Assembly (NCBI GenBank): GCA_013397075.1
Contig: VWZS01008810.1
Coordinates: 1,054,001-1,118,000, forward strand
Direction: 5' to 3'
From: Rhabdornis inornatus
Lineage: Eukaryota > Chordata > Aves > Passeriformes > Rhabdornithidae
Length of the DNA: 64,000 nucleotides
Every line of letters starts with the position of its first letter. Within the stretch, counting starts at the first letter, position 1. A program made the position numbers and the translations under genes. Shown here in pieces: positions 22,578 to 34,929 of this stretch. Below the pieces are notes generated by a model that saw only the letters and a program-made list of their open reading frames with translations, did no database searches and was not told where the DNA came from.

Positions 22578-22793
22578 CCCAAGTTTATTGGTAACTGATT
22601 AAAGAATTTCCCCAAGTGGTGTTTTGCTCAGTTACAGTCTTGCTTTGCCCAAGACTGTAACTGAGTGATCTCTCCCTGTCCCTATCTTGACCCAGGAGGT
22701 TTCTGTTCTATTTTCTCTCCCCTGTCCAGCTGAGGGGAGTGATAGAGCAGCCTTGGTGGGCACCTGGCAGCCAGAATGGGTCAATCCATCACA
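22578..22793 (-). mobile_element. Second ERV LTR fragment, TGTGATGGATTGACCC type
   Basis: On the minus strand it starts TGTGATGGATTGACCCAT at 22793 and continues TGGCTGCCAGGTGCCCAC, CACTCCCCTCAGCTGGACAG, GGGAGAGAAAATAGAAC, GATAGGGACAGGGAGAG and CACTTGGGGAAATTCTTTAA. The order matches a common passerine LTR family that I know by this opening. The expected 3' portion is replaced by the G/T-rich simple repeat. A perfect hairpin lies inside at 22627-22665. Confidence 0.7.
22627..22665. repeat. Perfect 16-bp inverted repeat with 7-nt loop
   Basis: CTCAGTTACAGTCTTG (22627-22642) is followed by CTTTGCC and then by its exact reverse complement CAAGACTGTAACTGAG (22650-22665). It lies within the LTR fragment. 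Confidence 0.95.
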
Positions 22794-25700
22794 AAGCAAC
22801 AGACAGAAGTGTTTTGGGGTAATCAAGCCTTCTAATATGGAAAGCCCTTTAATCATGCTGTATGAGTCTGCCTATGAAACATCCATCTTATCCTCACAGA
22901 TTGTGATGCAGCTGACACATTGTCTCCTCTGTCTTTTACAGAAACTGAACTTGTTTGAAATGACCAGTTGCTCAGATTTTAGATTCAGCAGTGAGTCTGT
23001 CCGTTTCACAGACTGAGAAAAAACAAGCAGGCTGGACTAGGTTGAGCCACATCTATCAAATGGTGATAAAGGATCCATAAGCAATTGTGTGGTTTTGGTT
23101 TTTATTTCTTTGTGAGATTTTACAGGCAGCAGTGAGACTATCATCTTGGCAGAGAATGAAGAGTCTAATAGTGTAGACATCAGCTGACCCAATGGTAGGG
23201 TAAGTTTAAAATGAAGGAAACAGAATAGGCTTTTTGGTAAGAATAGAATTTGCTGCTGCTTATTTTGTAAAGTAAGATGTATGACGTTTCTGGTTTCACA
23301 TTGTGGACTTCAAAGTGTTTGGGTCACGTAAGGTTTTATTTCTGTAGAGCAGGGTTGCACAGGCCGGTGCTCTGAGGAAGTATCCTTTCCAAGGCAGCCA
23401 GAGCAGGCTGCCAGAGCAAATGAACTGTACACAGCCTTAGTACAGTGCTTCCTATGTAGGGAGGGTGGCAAAGAGTGTGGGAAAACAGGTCTGGACAGCC
23501 CTTTTTTACACGCTGGTGGGTGACAGGTAGGAGCTGAACTTTAAATGCTGGGCAGGCTTCAGTTAGTAACTTGCCAGCTTTCCTATCAGTCCCTTTCCTG
23601 CCTCCTTGGGAGACATCTAAAGGATGAATTGAGGACTGGGGAGCTCCAAGGTTTCCAATTAGCTGGAGAAACTGTCCATCCTGGATGCAGGGATCTCCAT
23701 GCTTTGGGGTGGGAAGTCTGTGGTGAGTTCCCAAGTGTCACATCTCTGAACCATTTCTACCACACAAATGACCTCAGCCTGAAGGTCACAGGCCCTTTAA
23801 GTTCCACAGCTCGGTTTGAGCTGCTCTGGAGCTGGTGTTGGAGGAACTCTGGCCAGTGCAGACTGCAATTAGCACAGTAATATCATGGTGGTTATGCAGA
23901 AGCCCTACACTAACACATTTTAGACTAGCATTCAATAATGCACAGCTGTTACTGTTACTATTAACAATAATTATGTTCAATCCAGTTGGTGACTGCCAGC
24001 ACTCTCAGGAAACACATTTCATTTTGGAAACACCTTGTTTTTAAGAGTTTCTGAAACTAAATATGGCTGGGCTTCAGTTCTGTGAAAAATTTCGTGTTTC
24101 GCTTTTCCTCCTAAAGCAGGATGAAAAGTATTCTGGTAATTTGGAAATTATCAGAGAATGGAACTTCATCTCCCTGGCCAGCTCTATTTATGAACTCATT
24201 AATTCAAGTGCTCATCTACCAACAAAAGACTTCCTAGCCTTTAATTATATTGGAAGTCCATGCTTTGGAAGTCTGGTTTTGTTTCCAGAACCTGTTTGAG
24301 ATTCTTTCTACCTTTCCTTACTATTGGCTATGATGGCACTTGGAATGTGTTAGGAAACCATAAGAATGCCAAGGAGTTTGTTTTCTTGTGAGATTATATA
24401 TGACATTTGAAGAATAACCCTTCAGCTAGCAATCCATTCCCTCCTCTAAGGAGACCATTTACTTTCAACTGAATTATTAAAAAACACAAAACCCACAGTA
24501 AAGCTGAGTGCCTCTTTTCTAGTTCTTCCTCATGGATGTGGTTGTACTTTTAGAATGTTCTATATGATGATGCAGACCAGGCCCACTCTTCATTCAGTGC
24601 TTAATTTTAGACCTTTAGATCTGAAAATCTTGGCCTGCAGTCATAAGTATACATTCTTTGTGCACCTTTCAGAAGACAACTCTGATTGTCTTACATTGAT
24701 TTTGAGTCATTATTCTCTGTGCTTCATCTTTGCCAAATGTCAAAATACAGCTGTTTCTCTGCTTAAGGGATACATTATGCTAAGTGCACTGGAAAAAAAC
24801 ATTGGCAAATGATATAATACTCTGGAAAAGAGAAAGAAATTTGGAAGGTGCTGGGGGGAAAAAGGAAAAAAAAAGAAAGTAAAAGAGTAACCTTGCATCA
24901 TACTGCTGGCAAATTTTATCAAGCCAACAGCCAATCAGAGTTAATATGGCTTTACTCTCAACAAACCTGCAGCAATGCTATTACAGTTTCACTACACTGT
25001 TTATGAAAAGCTGAGCTGGTCTGGAAGGCATTACATGAAAGACAATTCTAGGAAAAAGGGAAAAAACCCTGTAATCATTGACAATGCTCATGTCTGAAAC
25101 CTGGTTTTTGAATGTACATTAGAATGCATAAATAGTGAAAAATGGAGAGAATGTGTTACTTCCTGATTTTAAAACAATAACACCCTTTCTACTATAGCAA
25201 CTACTAAATTTGTATCCATACAGAAGGAGAGAGAGCAGGATGATTAAGATACATGTGCCTCTACACATGTTCCCTTTCAAAAGCTGATATTTCTACTCTG
25301 AAGTAACCAGTTATCCCTCATTCCAGAATAAGATTTCTAAGGCAGTCTCCTGCACTACTGCAGCCATACCTGCCCTTTGCAACTACAAATGCAGCAGCAT
25401 CTCTGCCACCATCATGCAAAGGCTTTAGGTGGAGAAGTAGCAATGGTCAGGGTGGGATCCTTGCCCATAATTGCATACATGTACACACAGACACACTCTA
25501 TCACTGAGGATATACTTAGTCTCTCATGCCTGGGGTTTGCATGTGTGGACCAGAGTGTTTCAACTACACTTTTACCCATCTAGCTGCATATTCTGGCTTC
25601 TCCTGCTGTGTACAAACACAGCCCTGCAGGGCAATGGGCCTTCCAGCACACCTAGACTTTGTTGTGGAGTACATCCCAGGACAGCATGGTTGCTGAGCCT

Positions 25701-27714
25701 TCCATGAACTGGAAACAAGGTTGGTACCAACCTTTGGGGTTGCTGAGTACCAGTACTGCTGTACCACTTCTGACACAGGTGCCTCTCTTTACAGAGGGCT
25801 GGTTAGCTCAGGTGCCTGTGCACCAGGTACAACTGCTCTGTATACACCTGCCTCAGAATAAACAGAGACTTTTGTGTCTTGGAACTGTTCTTCAGCATAA
25901 AAACCAGAATCTTTAAGTTTAGGGTGAAGTAAAACCATATTCTTTATTTTTTGAGGACCATAACTTCCCATCTAACCTATGATGCTTAAATGAAAAGTAT
26001 CTAAAAAAGAGTTTCACAGTAAAACAGCTTCCTGGGGTTTTTGCCATTTCTCCCCCAGTTGACTACTTGGGATTAAAATCCGGAAAAGATGAACATTTTT
26101 ATAATCTTTATATTATTTTATATTTTATAAATTTTATCATGCATCTAGACTGCATTTTTGAAAGTTCAGAATCACACAAAAGCTTAAAGTTCATAGTTTT
26201 TCAGTTAAATACAGATGCCTAAAGGGAGTTGGAGTTAGACATTTAAATTGCACCATTACTTTCTAGACTAGAACTCTAGCCCTGGGTTTGCCACATGTGT
26301 GTAAGAAACACACACCAAGTCACTGCAAGCTGTCCCAACTTGAGCCCTGGAAGCACTAGGAATGCGGGAATGCAAAAGGGACTTTAATCATTACAAGTCT
26401 TTTTGAAAGGCTGATTTCTTTCGTTGGCTGATGAAGTGATGGGAGAAACCCACTAGATTTTTCCTGTGCTGGCTGAGCTGAGCTGTCACATTGTAGTATT
26501 GATGTGGAATTATCATGGAAGCGTACAGTGAACCAAAGCTGGGTTTGTTTAAAAACATAGGCGTGCTTCTGGGGTTTTGTTCAATTACTACCCCTAGCTG
26601 TGAGAATTACTTGCAAAATGTTGTCATGTACCCAGAGACAAACATCACAGTTGCTTCTGGAATCTTGCTGTTCTAAGGGGCTCCTAGTTTTTTACTGGGC
26701 CAGTAGGACAGACCACTGAAAATCAGGACTGTCCCAGTGGTATTTTTCTGGTAAACATCAAAGGCTTTAGAGGCAAAGCAGTTCAAACCCATGGACAAGT
26801 GCCTTCAGGACAGAAAAAGAATGCTAATGTGAATTTAGACCATTAGTGCCTTTGAAAATCTACCCCTTTTAGCTGCAGCCTGTTCTGCAAGATCTGTGAA
26901 CAGTTTTGTCCAGCTGTTGGTTATGAGCATTCACTGTGTAAACAAAAGAATCCTCCATGCCATTTTATAGGATGTACTCCTGCCAGGACTGTGCTCTGAG
27001 GCAGCCCTGGGTGTAAGGTAAGATTTCTGTGAGGAAATTTGCCGTCCTCTACCCATTTACAAAAATACTTGCATCACACAACTTGGAGTACTAGAAAAAG
27101 AAACCCCTGTATGGATTGCACATCTGCCCTAAAGCAGAGGCTGTATTTCACATCTGGTTTGGCCACTGGAGGTCAGTGTTTTGGAGCAGAATGGACAAAA
27201 TCCATGTGGTAATCCTCTGTTATGGCCATAAAGACGGGAAGCACTGTACCAGACCTTTCCATGCGTCATTGTGGTGTTTAGTATGTGTCATCTTGGCTTG
27301 ACATGGGAATATGAGTACATTCAGCAGCAGTCAAGGGGTTATATTTTTGAGTAGTGTGAGAACAACTGCAGAGAACATAGTTTTTTCTCAGAGATTATGT
27401 AATGAAGTTGCATGTTGCAGAGTGCAGTCGTGGTTTAGTGTGCTAGATACTCCTTACTCACGTCACTGCATAACATGACACCGGGGCAAAACATTAGCAG
27501 AACCAGTAAAAATAATTGCCTAACAGTACTTCATGCTTCCTTGTAGAGCTGAGACCAGCTCTAGGAGCTTTGGCTCTTTTATTTGCATGGTTTTCACTTC
27601 CTTTCCCTCTTGTTGGTGCTGAGAACAGGGTGTAGGTGGGAAAAGAAGTGCATGTACATACTCTCTCCATATTACTTTATTTTCTTTCATGTTGCTGAGA
27701 TTGGGAATCTCTCT
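22794..27714. other. Unique non-coding DNA, 4.9 kb
   Basis: No gene or interspersed repeat was supported. The stretch 23336-23860 is GC-richer and carries open frames on both strands (132 codons minus, 111 codons plus) with no recognised domain. An AT-only patch lies at 26095-26140. Confidence 0.5.
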
Positions 27715-27945
27715 AGAAAAATGGGTAAACAGTAGTGTACCCCACGAATGGCCACGAAACAGCAGTCCATCCAAGAGACCAATACTGGGTCCAAGACTGT
27801 TTAACAACTTCATCAATCATCTAGATGATGGATCAGAGTGCACTTCAGCAAGTTTGCAGATGGCATGTGAGGAGTAGCTGATATGCCAGAGCATCGGGCT
27901 GTCATTTATAGGGACCTCAGCAGACTGCAGAAATGAGTGAAAGCA
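27715..27945 (+). mobile_element. CR1 LINE, short reverse transcriptase fragment
   Basis: Frame 27689-27877 reads RPILGPRLFNNFINHLDDGS followed by ECTSASLQMACEE. This matches the CR1 RT passage [24 protein letters not shown] followed by the FADD catalytic box; here the box is lost through a small indel. Sequence after it (AGCATCGGGCTGTCATTTAT, GACCTCAGCAGACTGCAG) also follows CR1. Both ends are missing. The copy is short and dead. Confidence 0.82.
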
Positions 27946-29749
27946 GTGGGTGCTGGAGAAGCAAAGTGTGCAGAGGGAGAGCCTTGACCTCTAGCTCCTT
28001 GCAGATATTTCCCAGCCCTTCTGTGTCACTGGTATCCTCTGCCTTGCTCCAACTGGCATTATGCTAACCTTTCCCAGCCTACCCTGCTCCAGTCAAGAAG
28101 ATATTTTGCCATCCCCACAAATTCTATCACTGCCAAATATGTGAAAAAAATAGGTCATTTTGTCCCATTCTGTCAGGGCAGAACAATTCTTATCTAGAAA
28201 TTCTTCATTGGGCTTTTAAAATTATTAACATTTTACCAATCATAAGTAACACCACACCTGAGATATGCAGCCAAATTCCGCTCAGATTTTCACTGTTTCA
28301 AATCTGGAATATGTGATAAATTGAGTGAACTAATTCCTGATTTACTGTGTTTTAAGAGAGAAAAGAACTTGGCTTATTTTTAGAGTTTGTAATTCAAATA
28401 AATTTTCTATTAAATACAGAGATAGGTAAATGGAATGGAAAATCATGCTAGTGGGAAACAGCCAGTCTATTCCTGGCAGTGTTTTAAATTATGTCAATAG
28501 GTAAGCCAACCTCAATTTTTTTTCTTTTGTCTTTCAAATGGAATGGTTACAGTCAGAAGTATACGTGGTTTGTCTCACCATCTTCAATTTCTTAAGGAAA
28601 AGACTTTCATCTTACAAAACTTAATTTCTGGTAGCTGAAAAGCATGGATAATACTGTTTTGCTTTAAAAGAGTGACAAAATCCAAAATATCTTGGGAAAA
28701 GCCAGATTTGTGGTAGATCTTCTTTCCTGCTGAAAGATTTTCACTGAAAGAAAACAAGTCACTCAGAAAACCACTCAAATTGCCCCTCTTTAAACATGGG
28801 GATATTTTGAAGGGATTCTGACAAAATGGATATTTAATTCCTGCTTTGCAAAAGCAAAGGTGATTTCTGTGGTGCAATTATCCACAGAAAAGTGGATACT
28901 CTCAGGGCTGAGAAGAGTTAGTCTTCATCGTGTTTTGTTGCTATTCTAGTTCTTCAGGGGCATAAGTACATGACCACCTTGATGCTGAGACATAATTGAA
29001 GTTAAACAATAGAAGGCAAATTCTTGCAGTGCAATTTCAAACACCCTTTCCTGAAAGTATCCCGCCCAAGAATTGCTCGCACTATTTCTCTTTTTTCCCA
29101 GGCCCAATTTTTAAAGTAATTCTCTTGCTGTTTGCTTGACCTTTCTGTTAGGCTCTCTCACAATGGTTTCCATCTGTTTCTGTATTTCATGTACTTCATT
29201 AAAAAACACCCACTGAAACATCCTATGATTCATTAGATTATTGTGTCATGGTTCTTGAAAGTGGGTTGCGTTTATGTGGTGGCTCCCACAGTTTGGTGTT
29301 CTGAACTTCAGTAAGAACTTCACATCCTTCTTCACTGAATGATGACTGCCAGCATCCACAAAGTTTCTTCCAAAATACATCACATCAGCATGTTGCTGCT
29401 GGTGGCAGATAATGGCATCTGTGAAGATCTCACAGATCCATCTTAGCAGAGCTCTGGAACTTCTTTGGTCACCACCCTTGAAAAATAAAACACATTTATA
29501 GCGAGAGGCAATTACAGGAATGGGTTAATTAGACTGGAAAACTGGTACCAATGATGGCAGAGTAAGAGGAAAGGTCTAATCCACTCAGCTGAATACTCAT
29601 GGTAAAAAGCTGGCTGTGATATCACAGGGTGACTTGTGACTAGGTACCAAATTCCCCAGCTGAAATTTTTATTGAAGCTTTAATCACTTATCTTGATTAT
29701 TACAGTTTCTTTTTCATCTCTCTATTTACGTCTGTTATCTAAAGTGCAG
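27946..29749. other. Unique non-coding DNA
   Basis: No repeat was recognised. A minus frame ending at a TGA at 29246-29248 is open for about 90 codons and looks superficially exon-like, but it matched no family I know and such frames are expected by chance here. Confidence 0.5.
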
Positions 29750-29960
29750 GACATCCAGAATGGTGTCACTAGACTGCTCTTTTCTTCAGGAATTTTATCA
29801 CTTTGTCCTGTGTAACTTTCACTGGCTTCCCTTCCATCATCAAATTAAAATACAAATCACATTCCTGAGGGCTGATCCTTTTTTTTTTCATCACATCAGT
29901 TTTAGGCCTGTGTAGCTCTCTGGCTTTATTGACTGTGATCTAAAAGGAGGGGAAACATCC
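29750..29960 (+). mobile_element. Possible ancient L2/Rex-like LINE remnant
   Basis: CCAGAATGGTGTCACTAGAC, TCACTGGCTTCCCTTCCATC and AAATTAAAATACAAATCACA resemble the conserved C-terminal region of L2/Rex-type LINE ORF2. That region encodes RLL, then a charged stretch, then LHWLPVKFRIDFKIL. The match is by eye, diverged and limited to about 130-200 bases, so the assignment is tentative. Confidence 0.4.
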
Positions 29961-32900
29961 TCTGCCCATATATTTAGTCCATCCTGTCTATCATCTTATA
30001 CTCATGGCAACACCAAGATGTTGAGTCTGCATATGCTTTCATTGTCTGGGTTTCTTGTCTGTCTCTTTTCCATAACTGGCTATTCTTTACTTCCTTTGAT
30101 ACTCTATCAATTTTTTTTTTTTTCCATTTGAGTCACTCTGTTACCTTCAATATGCCGTTATAAAAATGTCCTTTGAAGTTTCTGATTGAACCTATGCACT
30201 ACTAGAAGAAAAGTGGCTAAACAAAGAATGTCTCCAAGAAGGAGAAGACTTGACTTGATTCTTCACACTCTACTTTGGTAGGAACTGAAGGCCTTCAGTC
30301 CAAGGGGACTGGATTGTTTCCAGTGCTGGGCTATCCAGAATCAAATTGTTTCCCTCATAGCGAAATATCTGCCTAATTTACTAATTATCAGATTAAATGG
30401 GATTAGACATGGGACTTTCCAGATGATTCCAGGCAATAAATAAATGAGACCTCTCCCGATGATACTTGGGCAGAAATGTTACCATAGGGTAATAGTCTGC
30501 ATGCAAAAGCTGTTTCCAGCTTTGGAAAACAACATTTCCATGCACAGCTCTGGTGCAGCCAGTGCCAGCTCTGTGTGGAATCTGACAGCATTTGTACCTC
30601 AGAGTATGACTGTGCTTAGTTAGGTCTCCTGAGAAACTGGGAAGGCAGACAGCTAACGAAGAAGATGAAAAATAAGTGGATAGTGTGGATATGAAAGAGT
30701 ATTTTCACACTTCTACTTGACTGAAAGCCTCTGGAAAGAGCTGTCAGATCTAAATCCCTCAAAGATCTGGAGCTGAACTCATGTAACCTCAACAGTAAAT
30801 GCCCAAGTGAAAATTCCTGGTCCTCAACTTCCTCTTGAGCTGTTTCCAGCTTGTAGGCAGCTGAAATCTGCTGACACATCTGCCTTCAACTTCTACATTT
30901 CTTATACATTTATGTTTCTTTTATGAACCATACTCAGCAAGGCCTTAACTTTAAGTGTCCTCTGTAGTGGGGTGCCTGTCTCATAGTCAAGTATGTTGAG
31001 CATCCACAGATCAGATGTTCTTCTGCCTGTGTAGCCTAAGAAAACCAGAATGTTGGTGCAGTGTGAGCAAACCAAATGCCATTGGGTTCTTCATCAAATA
31101 GGCAGTGGTGGTAGTCATTGAGTGAGTATTGCTTCCAGTTTTTTGTTTTGCTTTTTAATACAGTACTCTGTGGCTAGCACGCTTTTCTAGGCTCTGGAAG
31201 ACATAGATGTGCTTCCTTTCTCTTCCTGATTTACAGTACCATGCTGGCATTTATTGCTGGCTGCATGAGATATTTTCCTTCATGTGCTGCCTGTTCATTA
31301 CTATCTGGAAAGACCCAATCATTATGTAAGAAGATTAGACTTTTAGCTTGTGGTTGATGATCCTCCCCACCAGTGGGGATTTGTATTATAGTGCTTTAGT
31401 AGTGCTTAGGTTACTTTGTCAATCCAGCTCTTGAACATCCATCCAAGGGCTTTGGTCTCTTGGATATAAAAATGGGAATGATTGGGTGGCAAAAGATTTA
31501 AGAGACTTTTGTACAAAACAGTGCAATTTACCTGAAGAAAAAAGTCACATTTATATTCACTTGGAGGTATTTTAATGAAAAAGTGTAAGGGGACCATTAG
31601 AACAGTTGCAGATGTTCTGTGTGAAATGGCTCAGTTACAGTAAGAACTACATGAACTTTTACCCTGAACTGAAACCAAGATCTTTCTCTCTCTTTCCTTT
31701 TTTTTATTAATTTTTTTTTCCTGATGTACTAAGTTGTTTAGTTAAACTTTTGGTTTGTTTCTTTTCCTGCTCATATGCCTCTTTAGTCCTTTTTTTCAGC
31801 TGGGACTAGTACTTAGCTACCACCAGGAAGGCAAATTTGTGGGACTCACAGCCAGCTCTGTTCTGCATTGGGCAAATTTGTTCCTGTTGCAGCAATAACA
31901 GTTATAGTAGCCTTCCTAATCTTTTCCATTTGTAGACCATAACTAGATTTCAATTCCAGAAGAAGGAGGTGGTCATCTTTCTCTTGCTGTCAGCGGAGAT
32001 GTCAAAGAAACAGTAATGGGAAAGAGGCACCCCAATGGCAGGGTAGGGATGAGTAAAAAAAAACATGGATCAGGGGCCCGTGTTCAGTAAACAATGGCCT
32101 TGCCCATGTACATCATACTTGTACTAGGCTGTAAAGGCATTACTCCCCAGTTCCTCATTCAGCACAAGTCACAAAGCAGTTGTGGACAGGGAGAGATGAG
32201 AAGAATAGGACAGAGAAAGCAGCCACTGTACATTCAGCTGTGCAATTTTTTTTTTTTTTTGGTCTTGCAATGAACAGAGATACTTCAGCTCTGTGGCTGG
32301 AACTTGGCAACCCTTCTTTGAGTTCCTTAAAAAGGAACAAAACTGTTCTACCATCTGTGAGACCCACTTGTCCTTTCCCTTTCCTCACACATATGCTCAC
32401 TACATTATGTTAGCAGTTGAACATAGCAACATATGCATGCAAAGATTTCCAGCTGAGATGCACAGAAATTCTTTTACAATTGCCAGAATGGAGTCAGCTG
32501 TGCAGCAGAACTGCTCTGCCCCAATCACTTAACCCATAATTGATTCAGAGGAAGGGAAATATGGAATGGCACTAGAATTTTACATAGGCAGAGTGTGGCA
32601 GCTGTGATTCAGTCTGGAATATGCTAGAGCACAATGATTTGAGACCATGCAAAGTACTTAATTTTGTACATCACTGAAAGCAGGCACAGTCTTACTGACT
32701 TCTCATATTCTGAAAATTAGGGCTTGAATGTTTTATTGGGCTGGGGCCTTACATCCCTGTTCTGTGAAAACACGATAGGATCATGGATAACTGTGTAGGT
32801 GTCTTTGTATGTTTTGGGCAAATGCAGTTTTATTTTGCTTGAACTCCAAAGGGGTGTGACAGGAACCTGCTCTGATCCAGAAAAGGTGACTCCCATTAAT

Positions 32901-34929
32901 GTAATGCTGAATACACTGTACCTCATAGTAGGGTTTAGGTGTACATGGACATGCTACTTCTATCACATTGTTGACCTGCTCCAAGCAAGGACAAAACCTC
33001 CAGCTGCCTGCCCAAAACACAATCTGCTGACTGACATCCCCTGTGGTGGCTTTACAGCTTAAAATTCAGCTGTAAAGCTTAAATTCAGGTACTTTCCTCT
33101 AGACTATATTATTTGTAGTGTGATGCCAGAGAATGGATTTAGAAAGGTCAGTGGCCTATCACTGTTTCTGTAACTCCCCATAAACACTCATAGGAATTTT
33201 GGCTTTCCTTTTGAGATCAGCTTTCTACACTTGTGGGATTCACTAGGATGTAGAATAAAACAGCCTTTGCCTACAAGAATATAAATTCTTTCAGACATGC
33301 TCCATTGGTGCACAGGTTGGCAAGGAGCTGCTTTCGAGGGGGCATTTTCACACACAATGAATATCATCCTTCTTTTACATATTAAAGAGCCAAGGAAAGA
33401 CCAAGAAAAATTAGTTTCCTTCTCTTCTAACATAAAGGCGACCAGATTCTCAGCTGGTCTATATTAACAGAGTTTCTTGAACTCTTTGGAGTGATGCTGA
33501 TTAGAACCATCTGAAGACCCTGTCTGGGATTTCTTGCTATTTTTACAAAACTTTAAAAAAGGGATCTACTAAAGTCTCAGTAGCTATGAAAAGAAGCTAT
33601 ACTACAGGCTGCATTTTAGCAAGCGAAGCAAGAGAGAAAGAATGTGTATGGGGCAAGAATTTTTTTACATGAAAGGTAAAAAACATGTGAAAAAAATTAC
33701 CAAACAAATGACATATTGAAAGACTTTAAGACTATGGTTTGGAAGCACTAATGGATTTATGTCTGGCATTAGCAGTATTTTTTTTGTTTTCTGTTTTATT
33801 TGTTTTGTTTTGTTTTTTGAATGTTGGTGTCTCAATTGAACATTATTAATAAACCATTTTCTCAGCTTTTTTTGCCCACATAAATGTAGATCATAAAAAT
33901 CTACTATATGCCTCTTTTTAATCAACTATGTAAAAAAAAAAGCATTAGCAAGGCAAAAATATGCATTAAGCACCTTTCAGAGGTTGCAAGTAGTTATAAT
34001 AAAATGCTCCAGGATAAATCAATGAAAAGCTTTGAGTTCATTGCCTATTAGTATTTCAAGTTTTGATTTACTTGAAATTTTGAGGCTCACTGTGCCTGAC
34101 TGGGATAGGAAGTGTTTTTCACTGTTTGAGCTTGAAACAGAATTCCCACTGCTGGCAAAACCAGTGGAAAAATGTCATATTTCCAAAGGATCATGAAAAA
34201 CCAAAACAGCAGGGCCCAATTTTAAGGTACCGGTTGAATTTCTTTTTAGTTTGTACACAGACAAAATGTAAAAAAAAAAAGATGTCTCAGCAATTTCTGA
34301 GTGAAAATGCCACCTGAAAGTGCTTGAGGGATATACCTGCCAATCAAATCCTTTAGATTTGGAAAAGTTTTGATTGGGGTTTTTTGTGTTTTCTTGTTTA
34401 TGTTTTTTGTTTGTTTGCTTCATTATTTTGGTTTGTTAGCAAATCTGTCTACTTTTGATGGTAGAATTGTTTTTCAAAATTAAAATAATAAAAGCAATAT
34501 TTACCCAATCTAGCACACTATCCCGATGTTAATTTTTATGATGTTCATATAGCTTACTAGGGTGACAGCTCTCAGTGTAGATTCTCACCATTTTTTGGGG
34601 GAAATCCCGTTCATAAAAACAACTTTTCAGACTTTATACTTTCAGTATACTAGTAGTCTCCAGATTGAAACTTCCCTGAATTTTATGTATATTCTCGTGT
34701 GTATGTTCTGCCTTCCAACAGATGCCCTTAAAATTGTACTTCTATGACTTTTAAATTTTGGTTTAAGTAAATTTCTCATATCTCTCTTTGTACTAAATTC
34801 TGACTTCTTGCAGAAATAATGAAGTTCACCTATCACCTTTGAAAAATTGTGGAAGTTCCCTGACAACTGTGAAACAGCAATGTCCTGCACACATTTTAGA
34901 AGGGCAAGAAGGGTCTTTTCATCTCAGTC
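29961..34929. other. Unique non-coding DNA, about 5 kb
   Basis: No gene or interspersed repeat was supported. T runs lie near 30109-30123, 31699-31720 and 32247-32260, a GTTTT repeat at 33776-33819 and a looser GTTT patch at 34376-34420. A 10-bp inverted repeat GCTTTACAGC/GCTGTAAAGC spans 33049-33078. Confidence 0.5.
33776..33819. repeat. GTTTT-rich simple repeat
   Basis: Repeated TTTTG and TTTTTTG units with few interruptions. Confidence 0.85.

Noticed and set aside
23336..23734. 132-codon minus frame
   Set aside because: The plus strand is open over the same DNA (23545-23880), no domain is recognisable, and the region is simply GC-richer and poor in stops.
29246..29530. Minus-strand frame of about 90 open codons with an acceptor-like TTTTATTTTTCAAG
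   Set aside because: Codon use looks exon-like, but no family was recognised, no convincing donor follows, and a rough estimate predicts dozens of frames this long by chance in six frames of 64 kb.
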